Below are positions 48,285 through 60,700 of a DNA stretch of 64,000 nt, in pieces. The stretch's first letter is position 1. Every line of letters begins with the position of its first letter. The stretch is from Astrothelium macrocarpum (lineage: Eukaryota > Ascomycota > Dothideomycetes > Trypetheliales > Trypetheliaceae): assembly GCA_021030915.1 (NCBI GenBank), contig JAGEMR010000090.1, forward strand, positions 62,001 through 126,000, written 5' to 3'. Under the pieces are notes generated by a model. It saw only the letters and a program-made list of their open reading frames with translations. It had not been told where the DNA came from and did not search any database. Position numbers and translations under genes: made by a program.

Positions 48285-50188
48285 ATGCTTGATATATACA
48301 TTCTACTCTGCTTTGCTATAGTCCTCTTTCCCTTCGTTATGGTCTCCCGAGCCGTCATTGCCTACCTTCAAGACCCAAAAGGCTTCAACCAGTTTCCAAC
48401 ACAGAATTGGTTGTCGGCGTTCACAAAGCTTGCTTATTGCTACGAGATGGGTCGCAAACATCCAGTGTTCCATTCCCGCCGCCTATATCTGCAACACTGT
48501 GTCAAAGGACACAAGGTTATTCGCTTAGGCCCAAACTGGCTTTCTTTCGGTCATGCTCGCGCTGCCCGCGACATCTACGGCTACAATTCTCCGTGCGCGA
48601 AAGCTGGCATATACCATCAAATGACCGAAGCTGGCGGTGCAAACTTGAATACCATAAGCGACAAAAATCTGCACAAGGTCCGGAGATCTATGGTATCGCA
48701 TTGCTATGCCCCCAAAAACCAGCAGTCCTGGGAGCCGTGGGTGATTGACTCTAACAATAATTTGATGAAGGCCATGGACGTCATGTGTACAGTGAAGCCT
48801 AAATCTGCCGAGGAATGCCCTAGTCTTGGCGACCTGAAAGTAGACCTCGTGTCCTGGGCGTACATGTACGCTGCTGAGACCATGATTAAGATCGGCCTAA
48901 GCAAGGACCTATGCCTACTCGGTCAGGGCAACGATAATTTTCAACTTGAAGATCCAGACGGCACCAAAAGAGACATTAGCCTTACACAGTGTTTCCACAG
49001 CGGGGGACGAGCCATATCAACCGTGATTTGGGATACCAAGCGCTTCGTCAGATGGATCAGCATAATGAAGCGCATTTCCAAGGAGTTCGAAAACAACCTG
49101 AATGATGCTGGTGATTGGCATGCTGCGATAACGAAATTAGTTGAAGAGCGTACCGACCGGCACAAGAAAGGAGAAACGCTGAATGACCTATTTACTCCTA
49201 TGTTAGAAGGCAAGAATGGAGACGAACCCGACATCAGTCACCAAGATCGGATTGCTGGTAAGTATTACATGCACACGGAGCGCGGTGCAGGCGCGCGGTC
49301 TAAGACACGAGCAGACTAAGGCCTAGCAACACACTGAGCTCCGTCCCCAAAATTTTTTTCACGAATGTGCTAATTGGTCGTGAAATTGCACAAAGAAACA
49401 GAGCAGATGGGTAAGTGCAGTCTTGGTTTTAAACCCGCAAGATTTACGAGCATTGAACTCCTACAATAACTAAAGTCGCCTTACTGACATCAACCTGCGC
49501 AGTCGGCGCATCTATTGACGGTGTGGGCGGTTCTATAATAGCTACAATTTATTACCTGGTAAAACACCATCAGACATATCAGAAACTACGAGACGAGATC
49601 GACGGTGTTCTTTCTCCGGAACCTACAGTGGCAACCTGGCAACAAGTCAAAAGCATGCCGTACCTAAAAGCCTGCATCGACGAAGGCATGCGTCTACTTC
49701 CGCCTGTTGCAACGGATCTGGTCCGTCGAACACCACGCGAAGGCCTTATGATCGACGGAGTCCGAGTCCCTGGAAACACAGACGTTTCTATCTCTGCATA
49801 CACCACGCATCGCGATCCCGATGTCTTCTCTGACCCGGAGAAGTGGGACCCTGACCGATGGATCGACAACAAAGGTACCGAAAAAATGAAAGATATATTA
49901 GCATCCTGGATTCCCTTCAGTGCTGGCTATAGAACTTGCATGGGACGGAATGTTACGATCATCGTGCAGGTACGATGCTCAGAGATGAAACTGCAAAGAT
50001 TGGCAGCTGATGTGACGTGAACTTGTTAGTGTTGTGCCATTGCTACTCTCGTGCACAATTTTGAGTTCGCCTTACCGAGTAAAGATTGGGAAATGGAATT
50101 CGAGGAAAGATTTAATCTGTGGCCCTTGCAATGCCCATTGAAAGTCTGGAAGAGAGAGAACTATGGGGGATCTCAAGCTGTGGTATGA
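48285..50188 (+). CDS. Cytochrome P450 monooxygenase
   Basis: Exons 48285-49257, 49503-49969 and 50030-50188 give 532 residues, a normal fungal P450 length. A membrane anchor lies at 4-27 (IYILLCFAIVLFPFVMVSRAV). The K-helix ExxR is in CIDEGMRLLPP, the PERF-like region is DPDRW, and the heme loop is FSAGYRTCMGRN with the iron-ligand Cys near residue 470. The C-terminal exon completes the fold with FEFALPSKDWEMEFEERF. The I-helix reads VGASIDGVGGS, so the usual Thr after the acidic residue is Val. The first intron (245 bp) is longer than the rest and may hide a small exon. P450s insert oxygen using NADPH-P450 reductase at the ER. It is convergent with a Zn2Cys6 regulator 194 bp away, which may control it. 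Substrate unknown. Confidence 0.92.
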
Positions 50189-50382
50189 GACGAGAATCGT
50201 GTAGACCTCATACGCTTCTGAACATGAGAACAAAACATAGAAGCGCATCAGAAGGTAGACTAAGACTTACTTGGAAGTCTTTCGAATGGCTAGGGTTTGG
50301 TAGGACTGACAGAGTTCGACAACATGTAGGGGTCATGAAGTCATCGCTCTTTAGGTATTCTATGATCTTCACCAGCATCCCA

Positions 50383-52643
50383 TCATACCTGTTCTTGCAT
50401 TGGTATAGACGGTCCTGTGTCATGCCATCCCTTCCGAAGCCCGGATTCCAGGAGCCGCTGAAGCGCTTCGACCCTACTGCGAGTTTGATAACCAATTTCT
50501 TGCTGAATGTTGTCCAACAAGACCCAAACTCGGGTCTTCCGAACGATGCTGTTGACATGTTTGCCAGCTATGTTGCCGATTTTGTTACTTTTACAAGATC
50601 CGTGCATTGAGATATTAAATGCTTGAACTTACTCACCATAGTAGAGCGGCATCACCGAAAAGCACCGTACTTGATCAGCCAGGCCGGATATCGATATGTT
50701 CGTGATCTTTGTAGCATGTTCCTGAATCTTTCCACATTGTTAGCTCCGGTTGTACATAACAATACCATTATGGTTGGATAAATTCACACCAGGATTAGTA
50801 CACTCACTTTCAATGCGTACGCAACATCTTTCAGTACGGGTTCAGCGTAGAGCAAAATATGAAGAAGGTGATACCAGAGGTGAGCTGCAGCTGAAAGTGC
50901 TGTTAGACCATCTGTACAATAATATATGACTTACTGCGTAATCCGGGCTCTCGATCCACCGCGCTAGAAATGCTCAAAGGTTTGAGAGAAAGTATGAGAA
51001 AGATTTCACCGATAACGTCTGCTTATATTTATTTAGGTTATCCATATATCAGGTCGAATCTCGTTAACAGCCCCGTTCTATGTTTGCCACGGGAGGCATC
51101 TGAAGAAACACGAAAACTCACCAGCGGCCGGAGTGGCAAAGTGGATCTTAGATAGTCCATATTCCACCGGTTCTCCATAATGTAGTCCACGAAATGATGT
51201 CGGCAACCTTTCGTACCACCGCTTGGCATCCCGGAGCAGATCATGGCAGACATGGGGATTCCCATCTCCATAAACCCAATCGACAGCTCTTCCCACTAAC
51301 CACAACATCTGGTTTCCTAATCTCTCGTCTTCGGTCTCTTCGTCTCGCCAGTCGACATTCCAGTCCTTTGGACTCATTTGCAGTCGACACTCATTGACAA
51401 GGGCAATCTCAATCTCGTGTCTTGTCCAGATCCAAAAATTTGCTTTATCAAAACCTGTTGATCTAGCGTTGATTCCTCGCATTTTAATTAATTTCATGGC
51501 TCCTTCGTAATGCTTACGATGCTCCAAACCTGGAGCAGCGATGAGTTCGTAACTGCTCAAGAGCATTGCTGCGCCCATCGCCTCATCTTTGGGCTCTGAA
51601 CCATTTAATTGCTGAATCAACAGAGTCAATGACTGGCTATAATACCTTCTAGCGATGGGCGTCCATATTTCACCATAGGAAAGCAGGCAGAGCTGCCTTG
51701 CCGTTAATGCACAGATGCATCGGAGTAAGAGTTCAGAAGTCAAGGCACGCTGGCAGACTTCGCGCTGATAGGTGTGATCGTGATCAAAGATATCCATCCA
51801 TGTTGCGACACCTTGCTGGAACTTGTTGAGAAGATAGACCATTTCCGGAGTCAACTGCACAATTTCGGGTAGCGTCGTTTCTTGTCGCAAAGTTGCGCTG
51901 GCCGTGGCAGCGTGCGTGGATCCCACATACGTCTCAGAGTATGCATGAGCAGATTCGCCCGAAATATTGTTCGGCGCAGTCAAGTCAGGACATATGGTCT
52001 GCTGCATTGGACTCGATGCATCAAGCGATGGAGTACCAGCCAATGGTTCTTCACCAGCAGCAGTTACAGCCACCCACCCTTCCAATCTGTCCTTATCTGT
52101 CATGCACCATTCTGACCGAGCAATGAACTCGCTGGCCTGGCATTCGAGTCCTAGCCTTTCACAGTTGCTACATATTGGTTTCTTTTCGTCGCAGCGGGTG
52201 TGTCGCGCCTTGCAACTAGAGCTAGATAGAATCAGTGAGAAAAACAAACAACGTGCAGATCCAAATCTCCCAAAGGCTGCCCAGAGAAACATCGTGAGCT
52301 GTGAGTGAAAGGCCTCGTCTGCGCCTACTGGGGGGACCCCAACAGTACTGACTGATCAAACTCTTGGAACCATGTCTCAGCGAATAGCCTAGCATCTCTG
52401 AATGCTCCAGATTGTGATGGGACCCTCCCAGTAGGCGCATGGGGAACTATTCATCTTACGGTCTGCGGCATTTCTTGTTGCAACCCTTGTAGAGCTTAAT
52501 CTGGGCTTCGTACCATCCTAGCAATATAATGTAAACCATCAGCCAGTCCCAGGGGATCTGAGTTGGGGGTAGATACCCGTCTTCTTCCGAGGTCCCCCTC
52601 TTCTCCTCTTGATAGCAGTCCTTGGTTGCACTTCTGTTTCCAT
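50383..52643 (-). CDS. Zn2Cys6 transcription factor (5' end unresolved)
   Basis: Solid exons: 52221-51122, 50890-50808, 50727-50637 and 50567-50383, 487 codons with frame kept; joins read FATPAAAAHLWYHLL and MPLYYAGKHVNSI. The first gives five cysteines of the binuclear cluster with exact spacing (CKARHTRCDEKKPICSNC, then six residues to the last Cys). The acceptor at 52222 leaves one base that would complete a TGC, so the first Cys lies in an upstream exon. A candidate start at 52643 encodes a basic stretch (KRRRGGPRKKTG) typical of the region before the cluster, but I could not connect it in phase. The middle region is the fungal transcription factor domain (SYELIAAPGLEHRKHYEGAM). These proteins bind CGG-type sites and often regulate neighbouring metabolic genes. 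Confidence 0.85.
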
Positions 52644-53763
52644 CTCATCACTCTGCACGGACGCGCCCATACGAAAGTTACTTGATTAATAATTCCAGGC
52701 TTAGGTTCTACGGCGTAGAGCACATCACGAACTCAGTGATCCAAGCCTGACATGGGCTAGCCCTAAGGAAGGAGATCGTCAGCTACCAGGTGGACATAGT
52801 ATACACGATGGCGAGATATGGTGCCAAAGTTGAGTGGTTGTTGCGCTTCTGAACTTCACCAGTCGGTGGCCAAAGAAATGTCGCCCTAATGATTTGCATG
52901 TGCTTATTAGCCGATCTAAATTTAGCATACGTTAAATCAGCTTTGGTCATTCTTATCTGACGAATCAAATGGGAGTTTCAAGGACGGCCCCTTGACCAGT
53001 CCTACAGGTTTAATAGATAATAAACAATTATTCTCAAATTAGCATATCCGAACTTTGTGTTATAATCTGAGATTAAATTATAAATAGCTTTACCAAAGAG
53101 CTATTGCTGAACAAAAACCTGACTAGGCTCGGCCAATAGACTTTGCAAGATAATTAGTAATCTTAGATTACAATGTCGATATAGCGAATTTGACTTTAAA
53201 CATTTGGTCGAGATACGGTTTTATAGTACTGGCTGGTTTATGGTGGAATAACTTGAACCGCTGAATCTTTCCGTTGGGGAAGAGCCGGACCTTACGGCCA
53301 AGCATCGGATGCCGCAAACGGACAAAGATCTGGAGTAAAGTCTCCGAGGGACAGGTCTATCGACGCCACAATTTCACGACAGCAATCGAAACTCTCGTTT
53401 CTTCAGCATCTCATTCAGTGTTCAGACAGTACAAGGCAATTGAAGTGTCTCATCGAATCATATGGTAAACCCCAGAGCCTTATTAGATTTTATGGGTGAG
53501 GTGATTCATAAGTGTTCTATCTGGTCCACAAGGCTTTTTCAAACTCAATATTGACACTATACCCGATACCTTTCCATAATGACGATGTGATTGTAAATCG
53601 TCATAAAATTATAAAACAACGAAATCGCTACCATCCTTTGTAACCACAAGATGATAAAATAAATCTCAACGTCTCAACAGATTCAACAGGTATTTAAACT
53701 CCGCACAATGGCATCTTCGTCGAGTTCCATCCATATTCGCTATCGACACTCAACCGAACCTCC
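52644..53763. other. Intergenic, increasingly AT-rich, no gene seen
   Basis: It contains the presumed promoter of the Zn2Cys6 gene. Base composition shifts toward A+T after about 52900, but no element ends were noticed before the retroelement. Confidence 0.5.
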
Positions 53764-53768
53764 ACATC
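53748..53768. repeat. Left half of a tandem repeat split by the retroelement
   Basis: The motif CCGAACCTCCACATC ends exactly at the left insertion point. Two further copies follow the right LTR at 60483-60524. Joining the flanks across one copy of ACATC gives three tandem units of 17-18 bp. Confidence 0.85.
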
Positions 53769-54104
53769 TGTTGTGACCACTGAGAGGGCTGTGTACACGT
53801 CCGTGTACCCGCCCGACCTCTGGCTCAGAAAGCTCGCGCTGTGAGCCAGGAGAGCCAACCCCTGACTCAGGAGTCTTCTGTTATGAGCCAGGAAATGTTG
53901 CAAATATATAGGAACACAACACGACTGTTATGGCCTCATTATATTCAAAACCATTCTTTAAATTAATCTTTGATAACGTCTTCAGCAGAATTTTGAATTA
54001 TCAAATTATATCATTTTTTATTAATTCAGTCCTTTATTGATTCATTTTAAAAGTCATTTTGATCCTAAATAGATTTATTTTCAAAAATATCTAGAATTAT
54101 AATA
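53769..54104 (+). repeat. Left LTR (336 bp)
   Basis: It aligns along its length with the right LTR. The outer 170 bp retain normal composition; from about 53940 inward, most C and G positions have become T and A. It has one full 42 bp hairpin unit where the right LTR has two. Confidence 0.9.
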
Positions 54105-57100
54105 TATTGAATATTCTCAAAATGAATTAATAAAAATAATCATAGAACGGTAATAAATCATTTTAGATTAAAAGAAATCAACCCATATCACGATTTGATG
54201 AAAAAGTCAGAAAATCTGACGATTTTTATAAAAATTATTTTAAAATAGAAGATTGATTTAATATTATTTAATTATATTTCATATTTGAAGATATCATAAT
54301 AATCAATCAATCTTTTCTCATAATCATATTTATAAAAGAAAAAATATTTTATTGAATCCGATCATATTTCATTAGTTATATAATAGGGACTGGAGATCAG
54401 ATGACTAATGATATATTTCAAAATTTTGATATATTCAAAAAAGAAATTATTAAAATATTTAGAATATCTAATCAATAAATAATAATTGAATAAATAATTC
54501 TGAATATCAAATAAAAGATTTCAATGGTAAATTATATAATCAAATTTCAGAAATATATTCAATAAATTGAATGGAATGATGAAATATTCTATTTTATATT
54601 TTATAAGAGATTTAAAGATAACGTCAAGGACGAATTAATATATTATATAAATATTATAAATATTCTATCATAATTAATAAAGATAATAATTGAATTGGAT
54701 GATAAATTATATATAAAAATTCTAAAAAAAAGGGAAGATCGAAAATTAATCACAGGATAGGAAAATTTATAAATTCAAAATAATAATTACGATAATTTAA
54801 TAGATTTTAATTTTATTAAAAAAAGAAAAAAGAAGAATAATATCCGCCCAAAAAAAGAATTCAAAAATAAAAAATGTTATTTTTATAAAAAAGAGGAATA
54901 TTTCGTAAAAAATTACCGATTCAAATCCAATATAATACAGTGGGAAATCGCAATTATAAAAAGGGAAATTAATATGATCTTAATAGATAATCTGAATAAA
55001 AAAATTTTAATTAAAAGGACCATTCAAAAAGTATTTGATGAGAAAAATGAATGGCAATTCGATTAATAAAATGATGGTGAGAAAGATAATCTATCTTTGA
55101 TATCAAAAAATATATAAAAAACCCGTAAAAGAATGCGTGAATATATAATATAATCAAATCAGTAAATAATTCAAATTATAAAAGGATATTTTATAATCGA
55201 ATTCATATTTTAATAATATATCAAAAAAATATTAAAATAATTGAATCATGAGAATCATTTTATGATTAGATTATATATAATTCCTAATTATTCAATATAT
55301 ATTATTATAATATAAATTTTCAGAAAATAATTTGGGATTTTTATAAAATTATTATCAGAAAATTTCGAAATATAAAAAAATATTTTATTTGATATAATTA
55401 ATTCGGATTATAAATGATTGATTTTATCAGAAAAATATTAAAATTCAAAATATTAATTATTAGAATATCGAAAATATCAAAAAACGAAAAAAAATGTTTA
55501 ACGAAATTATATCATTAATATATAAAATTCACGATATTCTGAATATCGAAAAATATAATAATAATAATATTATAATAAGAATTATAGAAGATATATATAT
55601 GATCAATAATAAAAGGGTATATTTATAAACGAAAAAATAAAAAAAATTATATCCATAAATACGCCATTATTCAAAAAAAATATTGAATATTTCTAAATGA
55701 ATTTATTAATACAATCCATTTATAATTATTGGATCAGAAATTATTTCCAAAAATAATTATTTATAAATAGAAATTATTCGAATCATAAAAAAAAATATTA
55801 TTATCAGTATAATAACACGGATTATGAAATTCATATAATAAAAAAATTAATATAATATAAATAATAATCATGGAAAAATTATAATCTGACCAATTATTTC
55901 ATTTATTAATAATAGAAAAAAGAATATATATTAATCAATGAATGATATTATAAAAATAGAAAAATCTATTCTTATTATAATGATTATGAGATAATATAAT
56001 ATTCGCCCATATTCATAAAATAAATTATAATAAAAATATATTCATTATGAGAAAAAGATTTAAATTTTATATATAAAATACGTATATAAATCTAAATATT
56101 ATTCAGATATCCAATCATTTATTATATATTATAATAATATTGGAAAAGAAAAAAGGAATTAAAACGTTAATCAATTCAGAAATAAATGAGAATTTTATAT
56201 TCAAAAGATTTCAAAAATCACTGAATTTATCAATCAAATCAAAAGATCAGAAATATGTAATATATATAATAATAGAAGAAAAAATGTCGGAAACTGATGA
56301 AATCTCAGAAAAAATTCAATCAATATTCATAATTATTATAGGATATATTAAAAAAATCATATTCGATATCATTATTATAATCAGATATAATATCGTATTA
56401 GAATTATTTTGATTATAATAATATAATTCAATAATTAATTAAAAGAATAGAATATTGAAAATAAATGAATATAATTATGGAATTATATCAAAATTTTCGT
56501 ATCTAGATATAATGAAAAATAAAACGGATGATTATTTTATATAAATCATTTCAAAAAATGAGATCTTTATTAAAGGAATCTCAGATATAACTGATATTCC
56601 AATAGAATAAAAAAATTAAAAGATTAATAATTTAAAAATAATCCCAATCATTTCTAAAATTTTTTTAAAATATAAAAAATGGACATATCTTTTTAAGGAA
56701 AAATTAGATATTAAAATATTATTTAAATATCAATCATAAAATTATAAAATAAAATTTCTTATGAAAAAATAATTTATATTCAGATTTATTTATATATTAT
56801 CCAATAAAGAATTTAAAATATTAAAAGAATATTTGAATAAAAATCTAAAAAAGGATTTTATCAGAAAATCGGAATCATTTATAAAATATCCGATTCTTTT
56901 TATATCAAAAAAAGATGAAAATTTATGATTTTATATAAATTATCAATAATTTAATAAAATAATAATTAAAAATCGATATTCATTATCAAATATTATAGAA
57001 TTATAAAATAGATTTTTAAAAATATAATAATTTATCAAATTGGATTTATTAGAAATTTATAATTTTATATAAATAAAAGAAGATGAAAAATGGAAAATAA

Positions 57101-60100
57101 TATTTTGAATAAAATATGAATATTTCGAATATCTTATTATATCATTTGGATTTATAAACGCATGAATTAATTATCAAATATTTATAAATAATATATTATA
57201 ATTATATTTCGATAAATTCATGATAATATATTTAGACGATATTCTTATTTATTTAAAGATTAAAAAAGAATATATATAATATATATAATAAATATTCCAA
57301 AAATTAGATAAATAAAATTTATAATTAAAATTATCGAAATATGAATTCTAAATCAAAAAAACGAATTTTTTAGATTATATTATTAGAATAGGAATTATAT
57401 AAATTGATTTAAATAAAATAAAATCAATTAAAAATTGGCCGGAATTAAAAAATATAAAAAACATTCAATTCTTTTTAGAATTCATCAATTATAATAGAAA
57501 ATTCATCAATAAATATTCTTTTAAAGCGTAATTTCTGATAGAATTAATAAAATCTAAAAAAATATTCATTTTCAAAAAAAATAAAAAAAAAATATTCAAA
57601 ATATTTAAAGAAGATTATTTACAGAATTTTATATTAAAAATCATTAAACCATCAGAATCAATATAAATTGAAATTGATATATCCAATTTAATAATAGAAA
57701 TATGCCTATATCAGTAAATATAAAATGGAAAATGATATCCAATAAAATATTATTCAAAAAAATTTTCAGAATTAGAATAAAATTATGATATTTATGATAA
57801 AAAATTTTTTATTATAATTATTATTTTATAATATTAGAGAATATATATTGAAGAATCATTATTTTTAGAAATTTTTATAAATTATAAAAATCTTATTTAT
57901 TTTATAATAATAAAATAATTAAATTGATAATAAATCAGATAATCAGAATTTTTAAAATAATATAAATTTATCATTAAATATATATCAGAAAAAAATAATT
58001 CTAAAATTGATATTTTAAATCGAAAATCAGATTATATGATCAAAAAAGTCAAAAATCAGATAATTTTTCAGATTAATCAAAACGGTATATTATCAGAAAA
58101 TTATAAAAAAATTAATATAATTCTGACTATTTTTAAATAAAATTAATAAATAAAATAAAAGATCATAATTTTATCAGAAAGAATCGAAAAAATTATTAAA
58201 AAATAATATATCGGATTATTTTATAAATATCCAAAAATCGTATAAATTATGAAAAATATTTAATAAAATTGTCATTTTAAAAAAATAAAAGAATATATCC
58301 AAAATTATATTATTAAATATAAATTATATCAAAAAAATAAATATAATATATAAATAAAAAAAGGAATAATTATATTAATAGAATCATCATATAAACCGTT
58401 TGAATAAATTATTATAGATTTTATTATAAATTTATTTAAATCAAAAGATCCAATAACGGAATTAGAATACGATATAATCATAATCATTATAAATAAATTA
58501 ATAAAATATATTATTATTAAATAATTCAAAAAAATATATAAAATAATTCATATAATTGAATTATTATTCTAAAAATTAATCAAATATTTTAAAATCCCGG
58601 CGAATATTATATTCAATAAAAATCAAAAATTTATATCAGTCTATTAAAAAATAATTTTAAATAAATTCGGAATTAAATTGAAAATATTTATAATATATTA
58701 TAAAAAAACTGATGGTCAAATAAAATATATGAATCAGATATTGGAATAATATTTAAAATATTATATAAATAATCAATATAATAATTGGATATTTTTATTA
58801 TTTATAATATAATTAATATTAAATCAGAAAATATCGTTAATTATATAAAAAATATTAATAGAATATATTTTGAAATAAAATAATAAAAACTGAATTAAAT
58901 AAAATACGAAAATATTTTCAGATTAAATATAATAAAACGTATTATATAAATTGGAAATTCTGATATAAATATGAAAAAATATCCAAAAAAATAATCAATA
59001 AATATTAGCCAAAAATATAAAAATAAATATCTTCAAAAAAAACGGATTTTAATTAAAAAAGAAAAATAAAATATATTTATTTATTAAAAATTTCAAAAAT
59101 AAATTATTAATTAAAAAATTAGAATCAATCAAAATCGGACCATTTCTAATATAAGAATAAAAGGAATTAATAAATTTTAAATTGAAATTATTATAAAATA
59201 TCAAAATCCATTCAATATTTTATATATTCTTATTCCAATTAATAGATATAATAATATTATATTAAAAGACATTTTATTTTAAATCAGAAAAAAAGAATGA
59301 ATTCGAAATAAAAAAAATATTCAATTATTATAATAAATCGTATTTGATCAAATAGAAAGAATATTCAAATTCAGAAAATATATAAAAGACATTAAAGAAT
59401 CTAAAAAATTATCAATAAAAAATTAAAGAATTTTATAAAAAAAAAGGAATATATTATAAAAAATCAGATCAATTTCTTTTTTTGAAATAAATATTCTGAT
59501 TATTTAAAAGAATCATCAGCAATTCCTGAAATATTATTATTCAAAAAATTCAATGAAAAATTTAAAAACGATATATTAAAATCCGGAATTTCAAAAATTT
59601 CATTAATCATATTCTATTATACAAAATTTATTATTTTATCAGTATAAATTTTTTCTATATTTTATATTTTTTAAATAATAAAATTCTATTATTTCTGATG
59701 TAATAAATTTATTTACAAATTTAAATAAATTATTCGTGTAATAATCTTTTATTATATTCGGATATTCTTTTATATTTTATTTTATAATTGATTGATTTAA
59801 ATATTGATTTTTTTAAACGCCCGGTCTGAAATAATTAGATCGCAAAAAACCGCCTTTTTTATACATTCGGTATATTTTTCTGAATCCTAGGTCAGATGAT
59901 AAGAATAACCATTCTAAATATAATTCTGATAAAGACGTATAATGAAAAAAACGGAAAATAATTTCAATAAACATTATATGCGGCGAATAAAGAAATAAAA
60001 AAGGCGAGATTTGGAAATACAGAAAAAAGGAATCATGATGACCATAAGACACGTCATCATAATATATAAATATATGAGATCATGTGCCGAAAAGGAGGGG

Positions 60101-60104
60101 ATAA

Positions 60105-60482
60105 TATTGTGACCATTGAGAGGGCTGTATACACGTCCGTGTACCCGCCCGACCTCTGGCTCAAAAAACTCACGCTATGAGTCAGAAGAGCCAACCTTTG
60201 GCTCAGAAGGCTCATGTTATGAGCCAGAAGAGCCAACCCCTGATTCAGGAATCTCCTATTATAAGCCAGGAAATGTTATAAATATATAAAAACGCAACGC
60301 GACCGTTATGGCCTTATTATATTCAAAACCATTCTTTAAATTAATTTTTGATAACGTCTTCAGTAGAATTTTGAATTACCAAACCATATCATTCTTTGCT
60401 AGTTCAGTCCTTTACCGACTCACTTCAGAAGCCACCTTGATCCCAAGTAGACTTGCCCCCAAGGATACCTAGGATCATAACA
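60105..60482 (+). repeat. Right LTR (378 bp)
   Basis: It follows a purine-rich tract (AAAGGAGGGG, 60091-60100) that would be the polypurine primer. It is less mutated than the interior of the left copy. The length difference of 42 bp equals one extra repeat unit at about 60166-60249. Confidence 0.9.
60166..60249 (+). repeat. Two tandem 42 bp hairpin units inside the right LTR
   Basis: Each unit starts TGGCTC and contains an inverted TGAGCCA-type arm followed by AGAAGAGCCAACC. A third, diverged partial copy follows (TGATTCAGGA to AAGCCAGGAA). The left LTR has one full and one partial copy. Confidence 0.85.
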
Positions 60483-60524
60483 ACATCCACCGAACCTCCA
60501 CATCCGCCGAACCTCCACATCCGT
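60483..60524. repeat. Right half of the 17-18 bp tandem repeat
   Basis: Two copies of CCGAACCTCCACATCCG directly after the target duplication, continuing the array interrupted by the insertion. Confidence 0.85.
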
Positions 60525-60700
60525 TCGTATTTCTGGCGAGGTAAGGTAGGTAACACAAGGCAGTGTATCGAGCACTTGTTGGATTACGCCTATGCCTAGG
60601 ATGCCCAACCTCCTTCATTACAATCGCAGCAGGAATTTCTCGCTTTTATCTTAAGATAATGTTACGCGGCACGGTCGGATTCAATTACTTGGTGACTATT

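Larger units (their letters stand above)
53769..60482 (+). mobile_element. Ty3/gypsy chromovirus LTR retrotransposon, inactivated by RIP
   Basis: A 6.7 kb element with two LTRs beginning TGTTG (TATTG in the right copy) and ending in ATAACA (ATAATA in the left copy), flanked by the 5 bp duplication ACATC at 53764-53768 and 60483-60487. The interior is roughly nine-tenths A+T with stops in every frame. Despite this, degenerate traces appear in the order expected of Ty3/gypsy on the plus strand: a CCHC-knuckle-like stretch with one surviving Cys (about 54870-54925), reverse transcriptase including the LDD box (about 56850-57330), integrase with the D and downstream GQ..MNQ region (about 58150-58900), and a chromodomain-like segment (about 59290-59440). 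Reverse transcriptase before integrase excludes copia type; the terminal chromodomain indicates a chromovirus. No functional protein remains. Confidence 0.9.

Noticed and set aside
50208..50610. ORFs around the P450/regulator junction as a separate gene
   Set aside because: The minus-strand part is the last exon of the regulator; the rest is shadow.
50941..50969. Possible extra exon (RWIESPDYA) in the Zn2Cys6 gene
   Set aside because: It has AG and GT ends, but including it breaks the frame of the next exon; skipping it restores family-like sequence.
56140..56412. 90-codon ORF in the AT-rich block
   Set aside because: Lies inside the mutated retroelement between gag-like and RT-like traces; Ile/Lys/Asn-only text from base composition.
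54100..60100. AT-rich block as inserted mitochondrial DNA
   Set aside because: LTRs, target duplication and ordered retroelement traces explain it; no mitochondrial genes are seen.
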